This document shows, in pieces, positions 25,611-34,328 of a stretch of DNA of 64,000 nt. The position numbers and the translations under genes are program-made. This stretch comes from Virgibacillus sp. 7505 (GTDB lineage: Bacteria > Bacillota > Bacilli > Bacillales > Amphibacillaceae): contig NZ_NPBF01000025.1 in the NCBI RefSeq assembly GCF_002272135.1, forward strand, positions 306,885 to 370,884, written 5' to 3'. Numbering within the stretch: position 1 is the stretch's first letter; the number at the start of each line of letters is the position of its first letter. Under the pieces are notes generated by a model, which was not told where the DNA came from, searched no databases, and saw only the letters and a program-made list of their open reading frames with translations.

Positions 25611-26192
25611 TTATCCATTTACCTCATCATCGTTTGTCTTACTGTTTTCTTTTGCTTCCCATTCTTCCAAGAGCATACCGTAAACATTGTGATTCACGTA
25701 ACCATAGACAAGCTTTTCTGCTTGGCGGATTGTTCCTTCATGGGTGAAGTTAAGCTTCTCCGGAATTCTTCTGCTGCGTACATTTCCGATTGCCGAACGG
25801 ATTTCGACTCTGTTCAATCGAAGTTCAAGGAAGGCATAATCCAAGGATTTGCTGACAGCTTTCTGCATAAGACCAAGACCAGTATACTCTTCTCCCAGCC
25901 AATAACCCAAGCTGGTAGAGCGATTCTGCCAGTCAATTTTATGGAAGCCGATTACTCCTGCTAAAGCCCCTTGATACCAAATGCCAGCTGTAAATCCATC
26001 ATTGGCTGCAAACTGCGCCAAAGTATGCTGGATGAATTGTCTGCTATGCTCGACAGTCGTATTCTGATCTACCCAAGGAAGCCATTGGCGCAGGTGATCA
26101 CGGGAACTGTCGATCAGCTGGAACAGTTTATCACTGTCCTGAGGTTCCAAAAGCTTCATATAAGTGGCTGAGTCAATGCGATGTGTAAACAT
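25611..26192 (-). CDS. GNAT acetyltransferase, RimJ/RimL (YdaF) type
   Basis: The 193-residue protein has LRQWLPWVDQNTTVEHSRQFI, AGVIGFHKIDWQNRSTSLGYWLGEEYTGLGLMQKA and a later RSRRIPEKLNFTHEG. These are features of RimL-type N-acetyltransferases that modify ribosomal or other protein N-termini. The usual catalytic-loop asparagine pattern is retained (NRVEIRSAIGNVRSRRI). GAAAGGAGCGACG precedes the ATG. Confidence 0.85.
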   Translation of the reverse strand: MFTHRIDSATYMKLLEPQDSDKLFQLIDSSRDHLRQWLPWVDQNTTVEHSRQFIQHTLAQFAANDGFTAGIWYQGALAGVIGFHKIDWQNRSTSLGYWLGEEYTGLGLMQKAVSKSLDYAFLELRLNRVEIRSAIGNVRSRRIPEKLNFTHEGTIRQAEKLVYGYVNHNVYGMLLEEWEAKENSKTNDDEVNG

Positions 26193-26318
26193 GATTCGTC
26201 GCTCCTTTCAATTGCTAATAGTATAGCATGTCCAATCGATTGTTAAAATTAGGAGCTGCATCTTGGTGCATATGATTAGTAAGCGGACTGCATCCTATGG
26301 AAAAGGGGGCGGAACGCA

Positions 26319-27212
26319 ATGAAGAAGTGGGTGTTTTTATTCTGTCTCTGCTTGATGCTTAGTTTCCCGATGAATACAGCAGCAGAAAGCGGAAGCGGTA
26401 TATGGGACTATATTTTTTCACAAACCGACGAATCAGGGAGGCTGCAGGTACATTTTCTTGATGTCGGCCAAGGTGACAGCATACTGATACAAACACCATC
26501 CCATTATAATATTCTTGTGGATGGAGGAGACGCAGAATCAGGGGAGAAGGTAATATCTGAGCTTTCTGCCCGGGGAGTAAAGAAATTGGATCTGTTAGTT
26601 GCTACTCATCCGGATATCGATCATATCGGCGGACTTCTTCCGGTACTCGAGAAATTCAAGGTGAGCCAAGTGCTCGACAGCGGTAAGCTGTATACGACGA
26701 GGACATATCAGCGTTACACAGAAATTCTGGCGGAAAAACAAATCCCGGTGACTATCGCCAAAGAAGGTTCCTATATATCGGTAGACCCGCTTTTATCTAT
26801 TCAAGTATTAAATGCCAACCATCCTAAAGCCACGAATAATCAGGCCTCCATCGTACTGAGGCTTACGTATCGGACGGTGGATTTTCTGCTTATGAGTGAC
26901 GCTGAATCACAGCAGGAATATAAGATGAAACATAATTATGAAGTGGAATCGGAGGTCTATAAAGTTGCGCACCACGGTTCCCGTACGAGCAATACACTTT
27001 CCTTCCTTAAAAAAGTAAAGCCTGATTTTGCAGTCGTTTCCTACGGAAGAGATAATCAGTTAGGACATCCAACCAAGGAAGTCGTTCGAAATCTTAGCAA
27101 AGTGGGAGCTGTGCTTTATGCAACAGCCAAGGGAGGTACAATCAGTATTGAAACGAATGGGCTTTCCTGTCAGATCAGCAGTGATAGACCGGAGCCGATC
27201 TATAGTAAATAA
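26319..27212 (+). CDS. Secreted metallo-beta-lactamase fold hydrolase (ComEC C-domain type)
   Basis: The 297-residue product has a signal peptide (residues 1-22). A single MBL domain follows: VHFLDVGQGDSILIQT, the zinc motif THPDIDHIGG, LLMSDAE, and VAHHGSRTSN. This is the free-standing form of the ComEC/Rec2 hydrolase domain; an extracellular nuclease or phosphodiesterase role is inferred. The start follows AAAAGGGGGCGG. Confidence 0.85.
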   Translation: MKKWVFLFCLCLMLSFPMNTAAESGSGIWDYIFSQTDESGRLQVHFLDVGQGDSILIQTPSHYNILVDGGDAESGEKVISELSARGVKKLDLLVATHPDIDHIGGLLPVLEKFKVSQVLDSGKLYTTRTYQRYTEILAEKQIPVTIAKEGSYISVDPLLSIQVLNANHPKATNNQASIVLRLTYRTVDFLLMSDAESQQEYKMKHNYEVESEVYKVAHHGSRTSNTLSFLKKVKPDFAVVSYGRDNQLGHPTKEVVRNLSKVGAVLYATAKGGTISIETNGLSCQISSDRPEPIYSK

Positions 27213-27243
27213 AAAAGCGAATCCAATCCGGATCCGCTTTTTT
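27211..27243. terminator. Bidirectional terminator
   Basis: AAAAAGCG-A-ATCC pairs with GGAT-C-CGCTTTTT around a short loop, with T-runs in both directions, between convergent genes. Confidence 0.8.
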
Positions 27244-27245
27244 CG

Positions 27246-27554
27246 TTAGTTTGTTTGATTTGCTAGCTTCACAAGTGTATTCGCAAGGGGCTTCTTGTTT
27301 TCCTCATCAGCAACAAGCCACAGCTGCTTAAGCAGATACTCTTCACGGTTGCGAGGTTCCTCTTTGTCTGCCAAATAGTCAGCAACGCGCTTAGCGGCTT
27401 TAGTCAAAGCTTCTTCGCTCAAGCCAAGGCGCTCACCTTGTTTTACCTTGTTACCTAAATAATCTTGGAAGTTCTGGAAATTGTTCAGAATCTCGTTCTT
27501 ATCTTCCTGTGAAAGATTTTCCACAGCATTCTGTGCGCGATCTTCATGTGCCAT
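27246..27554 (-). CDS. DUF3243 protein, YmfJ-like
   Basis: This small cytosolic protein of 102 residues has FQNFQDYLGNKVKQGERLGLSEE and a helical C-terminus typical of DUF3243. Function is unknown. The start MAHEDRAQN (27554) is seven bases after GAGGAGGT. The ATG two codons earlier is too close. Confidence 0.8.
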   Translation of the reverse strand: MAHEDRAQNAVENLSQEDKNEILNNFQNFQDYLGNKVKQGERLGLSEEALTKAAKRVADYLADKEEPRNREEYLLKQLWLVADEENKKPLANTLVKLANQTN

Positions 27555-27656
27555 TTTCATTACCTCCTCTTGTTGAGTTAGTAATATATTCCCATTATGC
27601 ACTTTAACAAACAATATATCGAAAAAATATATCATATGGACTATATTTAGAAGTTA

Positions 27657-28049
27657 TTACTCCGCATATGTCTTTCGGAAGCCATAAAAAGGCCGGAAAT
27701 TTTTCTGTTCATAATATGATTTCGATGTACTGGTCGCCAGCATTTCCATACGGGTCGAAGGGAAAAGGTCGTGTGCTTCTTGTAGCAGCTTGCCGCCGAC
27801 TCCTTGTCCGCGCATTTTTCCATCCACAAGCAGTTCAGCGACGAGCAGGGTAATAACTTGATCAGTGATACAGCGAATATAGCCGCATATTTCATCATTA
27901 TGCAGCGCAACGAGAGCGGGGGCAGAGCCTTTCATAGCTTGGTCAAAACTAGCTGGATCAGCTGCAAGGGTAGTCCAGCTCTCATCTTTTAGTAATTTGA
28001 CAATTGCCGGTAGATCTTCTGTTTTATAAGGACGAACCGCAATCATCAT
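27657..28049 (-). CDS. GNAT family N-acetyltransferase
   Basis: The 130-residue single-domain GNAT has an N-terminal IAVRPYKTEDLPAIVKLL and the acetyl-CoA loop MRGQGVGGKLLQEA. A tyrosine-rich end (SYYEQKNFRPFYGF) follows. Its substrate is unknown. Its start overlaps the stop of the small membrane-protein gene by four bases. Confidence 0.82.
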   Translation of the reverse strand: MMIAVRPYKTEDLPAIVKLLKDESWTTLAADPASFDQAMKGSAPALVALHNDEICGYIRCITDQVITLLVAELLVDGKMRGQGVGGKLLQEAHDLFPSTRMEMLATSTSKSYYEQKNFRPFYGFRKTYAE

Positions 28050-28225
28050 TCTTCCTCCTTTTTTGTTCCCTTAGGCATTGTGCCGAAAATGATACCTAAC
28101 ATACATCCAGCAGCCAGTCCAACAGTAGGGCTTTGAAAGGCGATTCCAAATAGTATAGCTGTTATGATACCCACCGAGATTGCCAAAGGATAACGGAAGG
28201 GCTTTTTCTCATTAGATTGTTTCAA
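28046..28225 (-). CDS. Small membrane protein, 59 residues
   Basis: It starts with TTG at 28225 after AAGGTGG. Two hydrophobic segments (YPLAISVGIITAILFGIAF and VGLAAGCMLGIIFGTM) and a charged tail are seen. An extended -10 (TGCTATACT) lies upstream. It is cotranscribed with the GNAT gene. Family not recognised. Confidence 0.65.
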   Translation of the reverse strand: MKQSNEKKPFRYPLAISVGIITAILFGIAFQSPTVGLAAGCMLGIIFGTMPKGTKKEEE

Positions 28226-28363
28226 TTCATATCCCACCTTGTCTTTGTAAACACCAGTATAGCACGGATGATAGATCGCTATGGAAGGAATAAACATTGC
28301 GTATCATGTTAGATTTTGTTACATTAGTTTACATCGTGTATTTTTTTATGGGGAGAGAAAGAG

Positions 28364-29791
28364 ATGGAGATATTATTAAAAATAATTCAGTCTACCAGTG
28401 ATTTTATGTGGACTTATATTATGATGGGACTATTACTCCTAGTCGGTCTTTATTTTACACTGAAACTTAAACTAACTACATTCACGCAAATACCACACAT
28501 GTTTAAATTAATTGGTGAAAAGACCACTGATGGGAAAGGGGTCAGCTCATTTCAAGCTTTCTGTATCAGTGCCGCGGCACGTGTAGGTACTGGTAACTTA
28601 GCAGGTGTAGCACTGGCTATTTCTGTCGGGGGTCCAGGAGCGGTATTCTGGATGTGGCTGATGGCTTTCCTTGGTGCTGCTTCTGGATTCGTGGAAGCAA
28701 CACTTGCGCAGATTTATAAGACGCGGGATGGAGAATCTTCTTTCCGCGGCGGGCCAGCTTATTATATGGAGAAAGCATTAGGTCAGCGCTGGCTAGGTAT
28801 TACCTTTGCCGTTATCATCACCTTGACGTTCGGTTTGGCGTTTAACTCTGTACAGGCGAATACGATTGTTAGTGCGTTCCATAGTTCTTTCGGTATCAGC
28901 AAAGAACTTATGGCAGTCATCATGACAGTGATTAGCGCTCTTATCATCTTTGGAGGTACGAAGGTAATTGTCAAAGTATCCGAAATCATCGTACCAGTCA
29001 TGGCTGGAGGATATATCCTTTTAGCTATTGGAATCATTATCTTCAACATTTCCGAAATACCGCATGCATTCACTATCATTTTCCAGGATGCATTTGGTAT
29101 TAAAGAGATTGCCGGCGGAGCTGTCGGTGTTGCGATGATGCAGGGTATTAAACGAGGCATGTTCTCAAACGAAGCAGGAATGGGTAGTGCTCCTCAAGCA
29201 GCAGCCACTGCCAATGTATCCCATCCGGTAAAACAAGGTTTTATTCAATCACTAGGAGTTTATGTTGATACTTTCGGCGTTTGTACAGCTACAGCATTCA
29301 TCGTCATCCTTTCTGGTCTTTATACAAGTTCAGAATCTGACGGTATCGTTCTTACACAAAATGCACTTGAATCACTTGTCGGATCCTGGGCTGGTATATT
29401 CATTGCGTTAATCGTCTTCTTGTTTGCCTTCTCTTCTGTAGTAGGTAACTACTTCTACGGAGAATCAAACATTAACTTCATCAAGCATAGCAAAACATGG
29501 CTATTCATTTATAGATTGGCTGTAGTGGCTATGGTTGCAGTCGGTTCATTGGCAAGCCTGGAATTTGTTTGGGGAATTGCTGACCTATTCATGGCACTTA
29601 TGGCATTCATCAACTTGATTGCGATCGTGCTGCTCGGAAGAATTGCTTTCCGTGCATTAAAAGATTATATGGAACAAAAACAGGCAGGAAAGAATCCACA
29701 GTTCTATTCAGATAGCGTAGCGGGCATTCCGAACGTCGATGAAGATGTTTGGGCAAAGCAAGCTGATGATAAAAAAGTATCCTCTTCGTAA
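28364..29791 (+). CDS. alsT: Sodium:alanine/glutamine symporter AlsT (AGCS family)
   Basis: The 475-residue integral membrane protein has about ten helices. AGCS signatures are AARVGTGNLAGVALAISVGGPGAVFWMW near residue 70, GGPAYYMEKALG, KRGMFSNEAGMGSAPQAAATA and NYFYGESNINF. It couples sodium entry to amino-acid uptake; B. subtilis AlsT is implicated in glutamine uptake. GGGGAGAGAAAGAG precedes the ATG. Confidence 0.88.
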   Translation: MEILLKIIQSTSDFMWTYIMMGLLLLVGLYFTLKLKLTTFTQIPHMFKLIGEKTTDGKGVSSFQAFCISAAARVGTGNLAGVALAISVGGPGAVFWMWLMAFLGAASGFVEATLAQIYKTRDGESSFRGGPAYYMEKALGQRWLGITFAVIITLTFGLAFNSVQANTIVSAFHSSFGISKELMAVIMTVISALIIFGGTKVIVKVSEIIVPVMAGGYILLAIGIIIFNISEIPHAFTIIFQDAFGIKEIAGGAVGVAMMQGIKRGMFSNEAGMGSAPQAAATANVSHPVKQGFIQSLGVYVDTFGVCTATAFIVILSGLYTSSESDGIVLTQNALESLVGSWAGIFIALIVFLFAFSSVVGNYFYGESNINFIKHSKTWLFIYRLAVVAMVAVGSLASLEFVWGIADLFMALMAFINLIAIVLLGRIAFRALKDYMEQKQAGKNPQFYSDSVAGIPNVDEDVWAKQADDKKVSSS

Positions 29792-29805
29792 GAGGATACT
29801 TTTTG
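29771..29805 (+). terminator. Terminator overlapping the alsT stop
   Basis: AAAAAGTATCCTCTT (29772-29786) pairs with AAGAGGATACTTTTT (29790-29804). The stop codon is inside the hairpin. Confidence 0.88.
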
Positions 29806-29904
29806 TTTAAGGATAAAATAATTTAGAAAAGTTAAGAAACAGGACAGCAAGGTGAGACTAGGGATACAATGGAGACAGAACTTAGAAAGAAGGAGTTTTG
29901 ATCC

Positions 29905-30135
29905 ATGCAGAAAACAGCACTCATTTCGCTCGTATTCGGGGTCATCAGTTTGTTTCTTTCTTTATACGGTATCTTCTTTGGCATTATTGGATTCATCCTT
30001 GCTTTACATACGATAAGAAAAGCGGAGAACCCGGAAAGAACTGGAAAAGGTATGGCAATCGGAGGTTTGGCGACAAGTATCATTGGAGCCGGCTATCAGA
30101 TAGTAGCCATACTTATTCTTGTCCTTACAGCCTGA
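29905..30135 (+). CDS. DUF4190-type small membrane protein
   Basis: The 76-residue protein has two membrane segments (ISLVFGVISLFLSLYGIFFGIIGFILA and GGLATSIIGAGYQIVAILILVL) joined by a basic loop with NPERTGKGMAIGG, as in DUF4190 proteins. AAGGAGTTTTGATCC precedes the ATG. Function is unknown. Confidence 0.78.
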   Translation: MQKTALISLVFGVISLFLSLYGIFFGIIGFILALHTIRKAENPERTGKGMAIGGLATSIIGAGYQIVAILILVLTA

Positions 30136-30144
30136 ACAGAATTT

Positions 30145-30179
30145 AAAAGAATGCAGCATAATCGCCGCATTCTTTTTTT
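30145..30179 (+). terminator. Terminator
   Basis: AAAAGAATGC (30145-30154) pairs with GCATTCTTTT, followed by more T residues. Confidence 0.85.
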
Positions 30180-30236
30180 GTAACCTTATTAATTTCTTTC
30201 CGTATAAGTAGATATCTTACGCACAGGAGGAAATCG

Positions 30237-30752
30237 ATGAACGCATTGTTAGTATATGCCCATCCAAATCATGCATCTCTCAACTATGCCTTTTTCCGTG
30301 CAGTGCAGGAAGGTATTGAACACAATCCTGCCATCAGCGGAGTGGAAACAATCGATTTGTATGCCGAAGAGTTTGATCCAGCATTGGTTTTCCATGAAAA
30401 AAAGCGTCGTCGTGATATGCATACTGATCCGCGTTTTAAAGCGTATCGGGAGAAAATTAAGCGAGCTGATCTGCTTGTGTTCATTTATCCTATTTTCTGG
30501 GGAAGGCCGCCGGCTATGCTGCTTGGATTCATCGATCAAAACTTCTCAGCAAATTTTGCCTATCGGCACGAGGGTCTACTGCCGGAAGGATTGCTCCAAG
30601 GCAAGCAAGCGGTTTGTGTTTCCACCATGAAAGGCCCAGGGTTTTACAGCCGCTTTTATTTAGGGAATGCACATAAGATTTTAATGAAGCGAGCGCTGTT
30701 CCGATTTGTAGGTATCCGTAAAGTGAAAATCTTCGAGTTTGGCGGACTGTAA
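30237..30752 (+). CDS. NAD(P)H dehydrogenase (quinone)-like flavoprotein, YwrO/KefF family
   Basis: The 171-residue flavodoxin-fold protein has ALLVYAHPNHASLNYAF, IYPIFWGRPPAMLLGFIDQNF and STMKGPGFYSRFYL. The family binds FMN or FAD and performs two-electron reduction of quinones. CAGGAGGAAATCG precedes the ATG. Confidence 0.85.
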   Translation: MNALLVYAHPNHASLNYAFFRAVQEGIEHNPAISGVETIDLYAEEFDPALVFHEKKRRRDMHTDPRFKAYREKIKRADLLVFIYPIFWGRPPAMLLGFIDQNFSANFAYRHEGLLPEGLLQGKQAVCVSTMKGPGFYSRFYLGNAHKILMKRALFRFVGIRKVKIFEFGGL

Positions 30753-30770
30753 AAAAAGAACGGAAAACAG

Positions 30771-30804
30771 AAAAAGTACCTGAGCCGTATCGAAACGTAC
30801 TTTT
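30771..30804. terminator. Hairpin between convergent genes
   Basis: AAAAGTAC and GTACTTTT arms flank a 17-base loop, with T-rich flanks both ways. Confidence 0.6.
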
Positions 30805-30813
30805 GCAAGCTGG

Positions 30814-31074
30814 CTAAATAGGCAGCTGTTCCAATTCGTAATATTTATTTCTGACATCCTGTATATCATTAGCAGCTAAGCTGCGTCCGATTTGTTCCAG
30901 CAAGGATGCAAATGTGCTATCATCGATACGCTCAGCTTGCTGCGCAATCCGTGCAGACCCGGCTTCCAAGATCGCTTCGGATACGTTGCCGATTTCATAT
31001 ATTCTGAAGTATTTCTGGATTTCCCGGATGGCAGTCTCTTTATACGTCACTTGCCATTCATCGTAAGTTGGCAT
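30814..31074 (-). CDS. Hypothetical protein, 86 residues
   Basis: The soluble, mostly helical protein begins MPTYDEWQVTYKETAIREIQ and has no hydrophobic segment or known motif. The ATG at 31074 has GAAAGGTTG upstream. A longer TTG-started frame from 31101 is less likely. Function unknown. Confidence 0.6.
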   Translation of the reverse strand: MPTYDEWQVTYKETAIREIQKYFRIYEIGNVSEAILEAGSARIAQQAERIDDSTFASLLEQIGRSLAANDIQDVRNKYYELEQLPI

Positions 31075-31160
31075 AATACATACAACCTTTCTATTCAACA
31101 AGGAGCTATGTCCTGTTATACTGTCTATGGTATCATGCGACTTGGAAGGGAAGAAAGCAA

Positions 31161-31397
31161 ATGTTACGTAAAATAAATGCTCTGCTCGCTATCATTGTCA
31201 TTGCAATTGGTGTCTATCGATATATCGACCGGGATTACGAAGTGAATCCTCAGCTGATGCTGCCACTTTTGTCCATAATGTTTCTGTTATTTTCAGTTGA
31301 GTCTATCTTAAATAAGAAAAAGCTTATGACAGGAGTCTATTTGATTGTCTTCGTTATTGCAGCAAGTGCAACCGTCATGATCTTTACACAGACTTAA
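31161..31397 (+). CDS. DUF3953-type small membrane protein
   Basis: The 78-residue protein has three hydrophobic segments: INALLAIIVIAIGVYRYI, LMLPLLSIMFLLFSVESIL, then VYLIVFVIAASATVMIF. This is the layout of DUF3953 proteins. GGAAGGGAAG precedes the ATG. Function is unknown. Confidence 0.72.
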   Translation: MLRKINALLAIIVIAIGVYRYIDRDYEVNPQLMLPLLSIMFLLFSVESILNKKKLMTGVYLIVFVIAASATVMIFTQT

Positions 31398-31428
31398 AAG
31401 TCTTCTCCTTATAGGAGGAGGCTTTTTT
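31397..31428 (+). terminator. Terminator
   Basis: AAAAGTCTTCTCCT pairs with AGGAGGAGGCTTTT (with G-T pairs) around TAT, then a T-run. Confidence 0.85.
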
Positions 31429-31436
31429 GTTTATCA

Positions 31437-31466
31437 TTGACATAGAGTGGTAATCCCGCATATAAT
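31437..31466 (+). promoter_or_regulatory. SigA promoter of the NAD-salvage operon
   Basis: TTGACA (31437-31442), an 18-base spacer and TATAAT (31461-31466) form an excellent promoter. The operator follows immediately. Confidence 0.85.
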
Positions 31467-31469
31467 ACA

Positions 31470-31493
31470 ATTAACAATTAACATAATGTTAAT
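31470..31493 (+). promoter_or_regulatory. Predicted NrtR operator
   Basis: ATTAACATAATGTTAAT (31477-31493) is a perfect palindrome with a one-base centre, placed at the expected transcription start. A further half-site copy (AATTAACA) precedes it, and another (ATTAACAT at 31503-31510) lies between the ribosome site and the start codon. Autoregulation by NrtR is inferred. Confidence 0.7.
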
Positions 31494-31511
31494 TAAAAGG
31501 AGATTAACATA

Positions 31512-32288
31512 TTGAAGTCGAATAATAAAAAGATACCTTATGATGTTAGTCGCTACCGGACACCTGATGGGTACACATCGGATATAGCTGTATTTACCAT
31601 TACCTCCGAAAAGACCAAAGCATATGCTCCGCCAAAAATGAAACTCAAGTTGATGCTCATCAAGCGTGCCGAGAAGGATACGGAAGGAAATCCGAATATC
31701 GAAGCAGGGAAGTGGGCATTGCCCGGAGGTTTCGTTACACCGGAAGAAACAGCCATCGAGGCAGCCAGCCGGGAATTGGAAGAGGAGACGGGAATAGCAG
31801 GAATACATTTGAAACACTTTGGTGTATACGATGACCCAGGACGTGATCCGCGCGGGTGGATCATCTCGAATGCGCATTATGCTATTGTCCCGGAATACAG
31901 ATTATTTGAGAGAAAAGCGAATGATGATGCCGCAGAAGTGGAACTGTTCCCTGTACAAGATCTGGAGCAGCATCTTTTAGCATTTGATCACGCCAGTATA
32001 ATCCGTCATGCTATTACTCATATAACACGAGATTTACTGCAAACTACAGTAGCAAAGCAATTCTTGCCAGAGCTGTTCACTTACTCGGAACTGCAGGCAG
32101 TCTTGCTGACGATAACGGATGATAAAGCAATTCAAAATGAGCAAGCTTTTGCACGCAAAATTAAAACATTGCCTTTCATCGAAGCAGTTGAAGGGCAGAA
32201 GACACAGCGAACATCCAAGCTGCCAACTCAGCTTTATCGGTTCATTGATGCGGAATTGAAGCAATCGATTTATACAGCTCGTCATTAA
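31512..32288 (+). CDS. nrtR: NrtR, Nudix-family transcriptional regulator of NAD metabolism
   Basis: The 258-residue protein joins an N-terminal Nudix domain (residues 20-160) to a C-terminal winged helix (from about 170: LFTYSELQAVLLTI, then KIKTLPFIEAVEG). NrtR proteins sense ADP-ribose and repress NAD synthesis genes. The Nudix box GGFVTPEETAIEAASRELEEETG fits GX5EX7REXXEEXG fully, so hydrolase activity may remain. The start is TTG, nine bases after AAAAGGAG. It leads the pncA-pncB-nadD operon. Confidence 0.9.
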   Translation: MKSNNKKIPYDVSRYRTPDGYTSDIAVFTITSEKTKAYAPPKMKLKLMLIKRAEKDTEGNPNIEAGKWALPGGFVTPEETAIEAASRELEEETGIAGIHLKHFGVYDDPGRDPRGWIISNAHYAIVPEYRLFERKANDDAAEVELFPVQDLEQHLLAFDHASIIRHAITHITRDLLQTTVAKQFLPELFTYSELQAVLLTITDDKAIQNEQAFARKIKTLPFIEAVEGQKTQRTSKLPTQLYRFIDAELKQSIYTARH

Positions 32289-32306
32289 TCCAGAGGAGGA
32301 TGAAAG

Positions 32307-32867
32307 ATGAAAGCATTGATAAATATCGATTATACGAATGACTTTGTAGCAGAAGATGGGGCACTGACTTGCGGGGTGCCAGGACGAAAGATAGAGGAAC
32401 GACTTACGGCGATTACCTCTGAATTCATTAGGAACGGTGACTATGTTGTTTTTGCAATTGATAAGCATGAGGAGAAGGATGCCTATCATCCAGAAAGCAA
32501 GCTGTATCCACCGCACAATATAGATGGGACAGAGGGACGTGCACTTTATGGCAAGCTGTCGGATGCATATGAATCTGCCAAGCATGAATTGAATGTTTAT
32601 TATATGGATAAAACAAGATACAGTGCTTTTGCAGGGACCGATTTGCTGCAGCGGCTAAATGAGCGTGGTATCAAGGAGATTCATGCTGTTGGTGTAGCAA
32701 CAGATATTTGTGTTTTCCATACACTGGTCGATGCATATAATTATGGCTTCAAAATCGTTGTTCACGCAGATGCTGTTGCTAGTTTCAACCAAGAGGGGCA
32801 TACATACGCCCTGCATCACTTTAAAAGCGCGTTAGGAGCAGAGATTACAAAAGGAGGAGCGGAATAA
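32307..32867 (+). CDS. pncA: Nicotinamidase
   Basis: This 186-residue isochorismatase-fold enzyme hydrolyses nicotinamide to nicotinate. The catalytic Asp is in NIDYTNDF, metal ligands are in AIDKHEEKDAYHP and the following Asp/His residues, and the nucleophilic Cys is in GVATDICVFHT. GAGGAGGATGAAAG precedes the ATG. The pncB start overlaps its stop by one base. Confidence 0.92.
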   Translation: MKALINIDYTNDFVAEDGALTCGVPGRKIEERLTAITSEFIRNGDYVVFAIDKHEEKDAYHPESKLYPPHNIDGTEGRALYGKLSDAYESAKHELNVYYMDKTRYSAFAGTDLLQRLNERGIKEIHAVGVATDICVFHTLVDAYNYGFKIVVHADAVASFNQEGHTYALHHFKSALGAEITKGGAE

Positions 32868-34327
32868 TGACACATTATCAGGATGATAGCACGGCATTGC
32901 ACACAGACCTTTATCAAATCAATATGGCACAGACGTATTGGAAGGATGGAAAGCATAATCGCAAAGCAGTATTCGAGCTGTTTTTCCGTAAACAGCCCTT
33001 CGGTAATGGATTTGCTGTTTTCGCTGGCTTGGAGCGAGTCATCGATTATTTGAAAGAATTCCGTTTCTCGAATTCAGATCTGGAGTATCTTGAGCAGGAG
33101 CTGGGATATGAGAAGGAGTTCATCGCCTACTTGCGCGACCTGCGCTTTACTGGGGATTTGTACAGCATGAAGGAAGGAGAGCTTGTCTTCGGTACCGAGC
33201 CGATCATCCGGGTAGAAGCTCCGCTTGCTCAAGCACAGCTGATCGAAACAGCACTGCTGAATATCGTGAACTACCAGACACTCATCGCTACAAAAGCTGC
33301 CCGTATCATGCATGTATTGGATGAGGGAGATACAGCGATGGAATTTGGCTCCAGGCGTGCCCAGGAGATGGATGCGGCTATTTGGGGGACGAGAGCTGCG
33401 TATATCGGCGGCTTTCATGCAACGTCAAATGTGCGGGCAGGCAAAAAGTTCGGTATACCGGTTGCTGGAACCCACGCGCATGCGCTTGTGCAAGCTTATC
33501 GTGATGAGTATGAAGCATTCCGTAAATATGCCGAAACGCATGTGGATTGCACGTTTCTTGTGGATACGTACGATACGTTAAAGTCCGGTGTGCCAAATGC
33601 TATCAGGGTCGCTAAAGAAATGGGTGACAAGATCCGTTTTAATGCTATTCGTCTGGACAGCGGCGATTTAGCCTACTTATCAAAGCGGGCACGGGAAATG
33701 CTTGATGAAGCATGCTTTACGGAAACGAAAATTACCGCATCCAATGATTTGGATGAGGAGACTATTGGTGCTCTGAAGGCACAGGGAGCCAAAATCGACA
33801 ACTGGGGTATCGGGACGAAGCTTATTACTGCTTTTGATCAGCCAGCATTAGGAGCGGTGTATAAGATAGTTTCCATTGAAGATGACAATGGAAATATGGC
33901 CGATACAATCAAAATCAGCGCCAATCCTGAAAAGGTTTCTACCCCTGGTCTTAAACGGGTCTATCGGATTATCAATCGAGCAAACCAAAAATCAGAAGGA
34001 GATTATATTGCGCTTGCCCATGAAAATCCGGAGGAAGAACCACGACTCAAAATGTTCCATCCAACCTATCCGTACATTAGTAAATTTGTAACAGATTTTG
34101 AAGCGAAGGAGCTTCAGCAGCCTGTTTTTCAAAAGGGTGAACTCGTGTACAGACTGCCATCTTTAGAGGAAACACGGAATTATGTCACACACAGCCTCAC
34201 ATTCTTATGGGATGAATATAAGCGGACTCATAATCCAGAAGCTTATCCTGTCGATTTAAGCACAGCTTGCTGGGATAATAAAATGGAATTGATCGAGCGC
34301 ATCAAATCACAGCTGGAGGAGAAGTAG
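32867..34327 (+). CDS. pncB: Nicotinate phosphoribosyltransferase
   Basis: The 486-residue enzyme converts nicotinate and PRPP to nicotinate mononucleotide. Recognised segments are HTDLYQINMAQTYWKDGKHN near the N-terminus, MEFGSRRAQEMDAAIWGTRA near residue 158, VAGTHAHALVQAY, and FNAIRLDSGDLAYLSKRARE near 255. AAAGGAGGAGCGG precedes the start inside pncA, giving coupled translation. Confidence 0.93.
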   Translation: MTHYQDDSTALHTDLYQINMAQTYWKDGKHNRKAVFELFFRKQPFGNGFAVFAGLERVIDYLKEFRFSNSDLEYLEQELGYEKEFIAYLRDLRFTGDLYSMKEGELVFGTEPIIRVEAPLAQAQLIETALLNIVNYQTLIATKAARIMHVLDEGDTAMEFGSRRAQEMDAAIWGTRAAYIGGFHATSNVRAGKKFGIPVAGTHAHALVQAYRDEYEAFRKYAETHVDCTFLVDTYDTLKSGVPNAIRVAKEMGDKIRFNAIRLDSGDLAYLSKRAREMLDEACFTETKITASNDLDEETIGALKAQGAKIDNWGIGTKLITAFDQPALGAVYKIVSIEDDNGNMADTIKISANPEKVSTPGLKRVYRIINRANQKSEGDYIALAHENPEEEPRLKMFHPTYPYISKFVTDFEAKELQQPVFQKGELVYRLPSLEETRNYVTHSLTFLWDEYKRTHNPEAYPVDLSTACWDNKMELIERIKSQLEEK

Positions 34328-34328
34328 C

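Noticed and set aside
31470..31510. ATTAACAT repeats considered as an iteron origin
   Set aside because: Only one full palindrome and partial copies exist, placed at the promoter of an NrtR operon, so an operator is the simpler reading.
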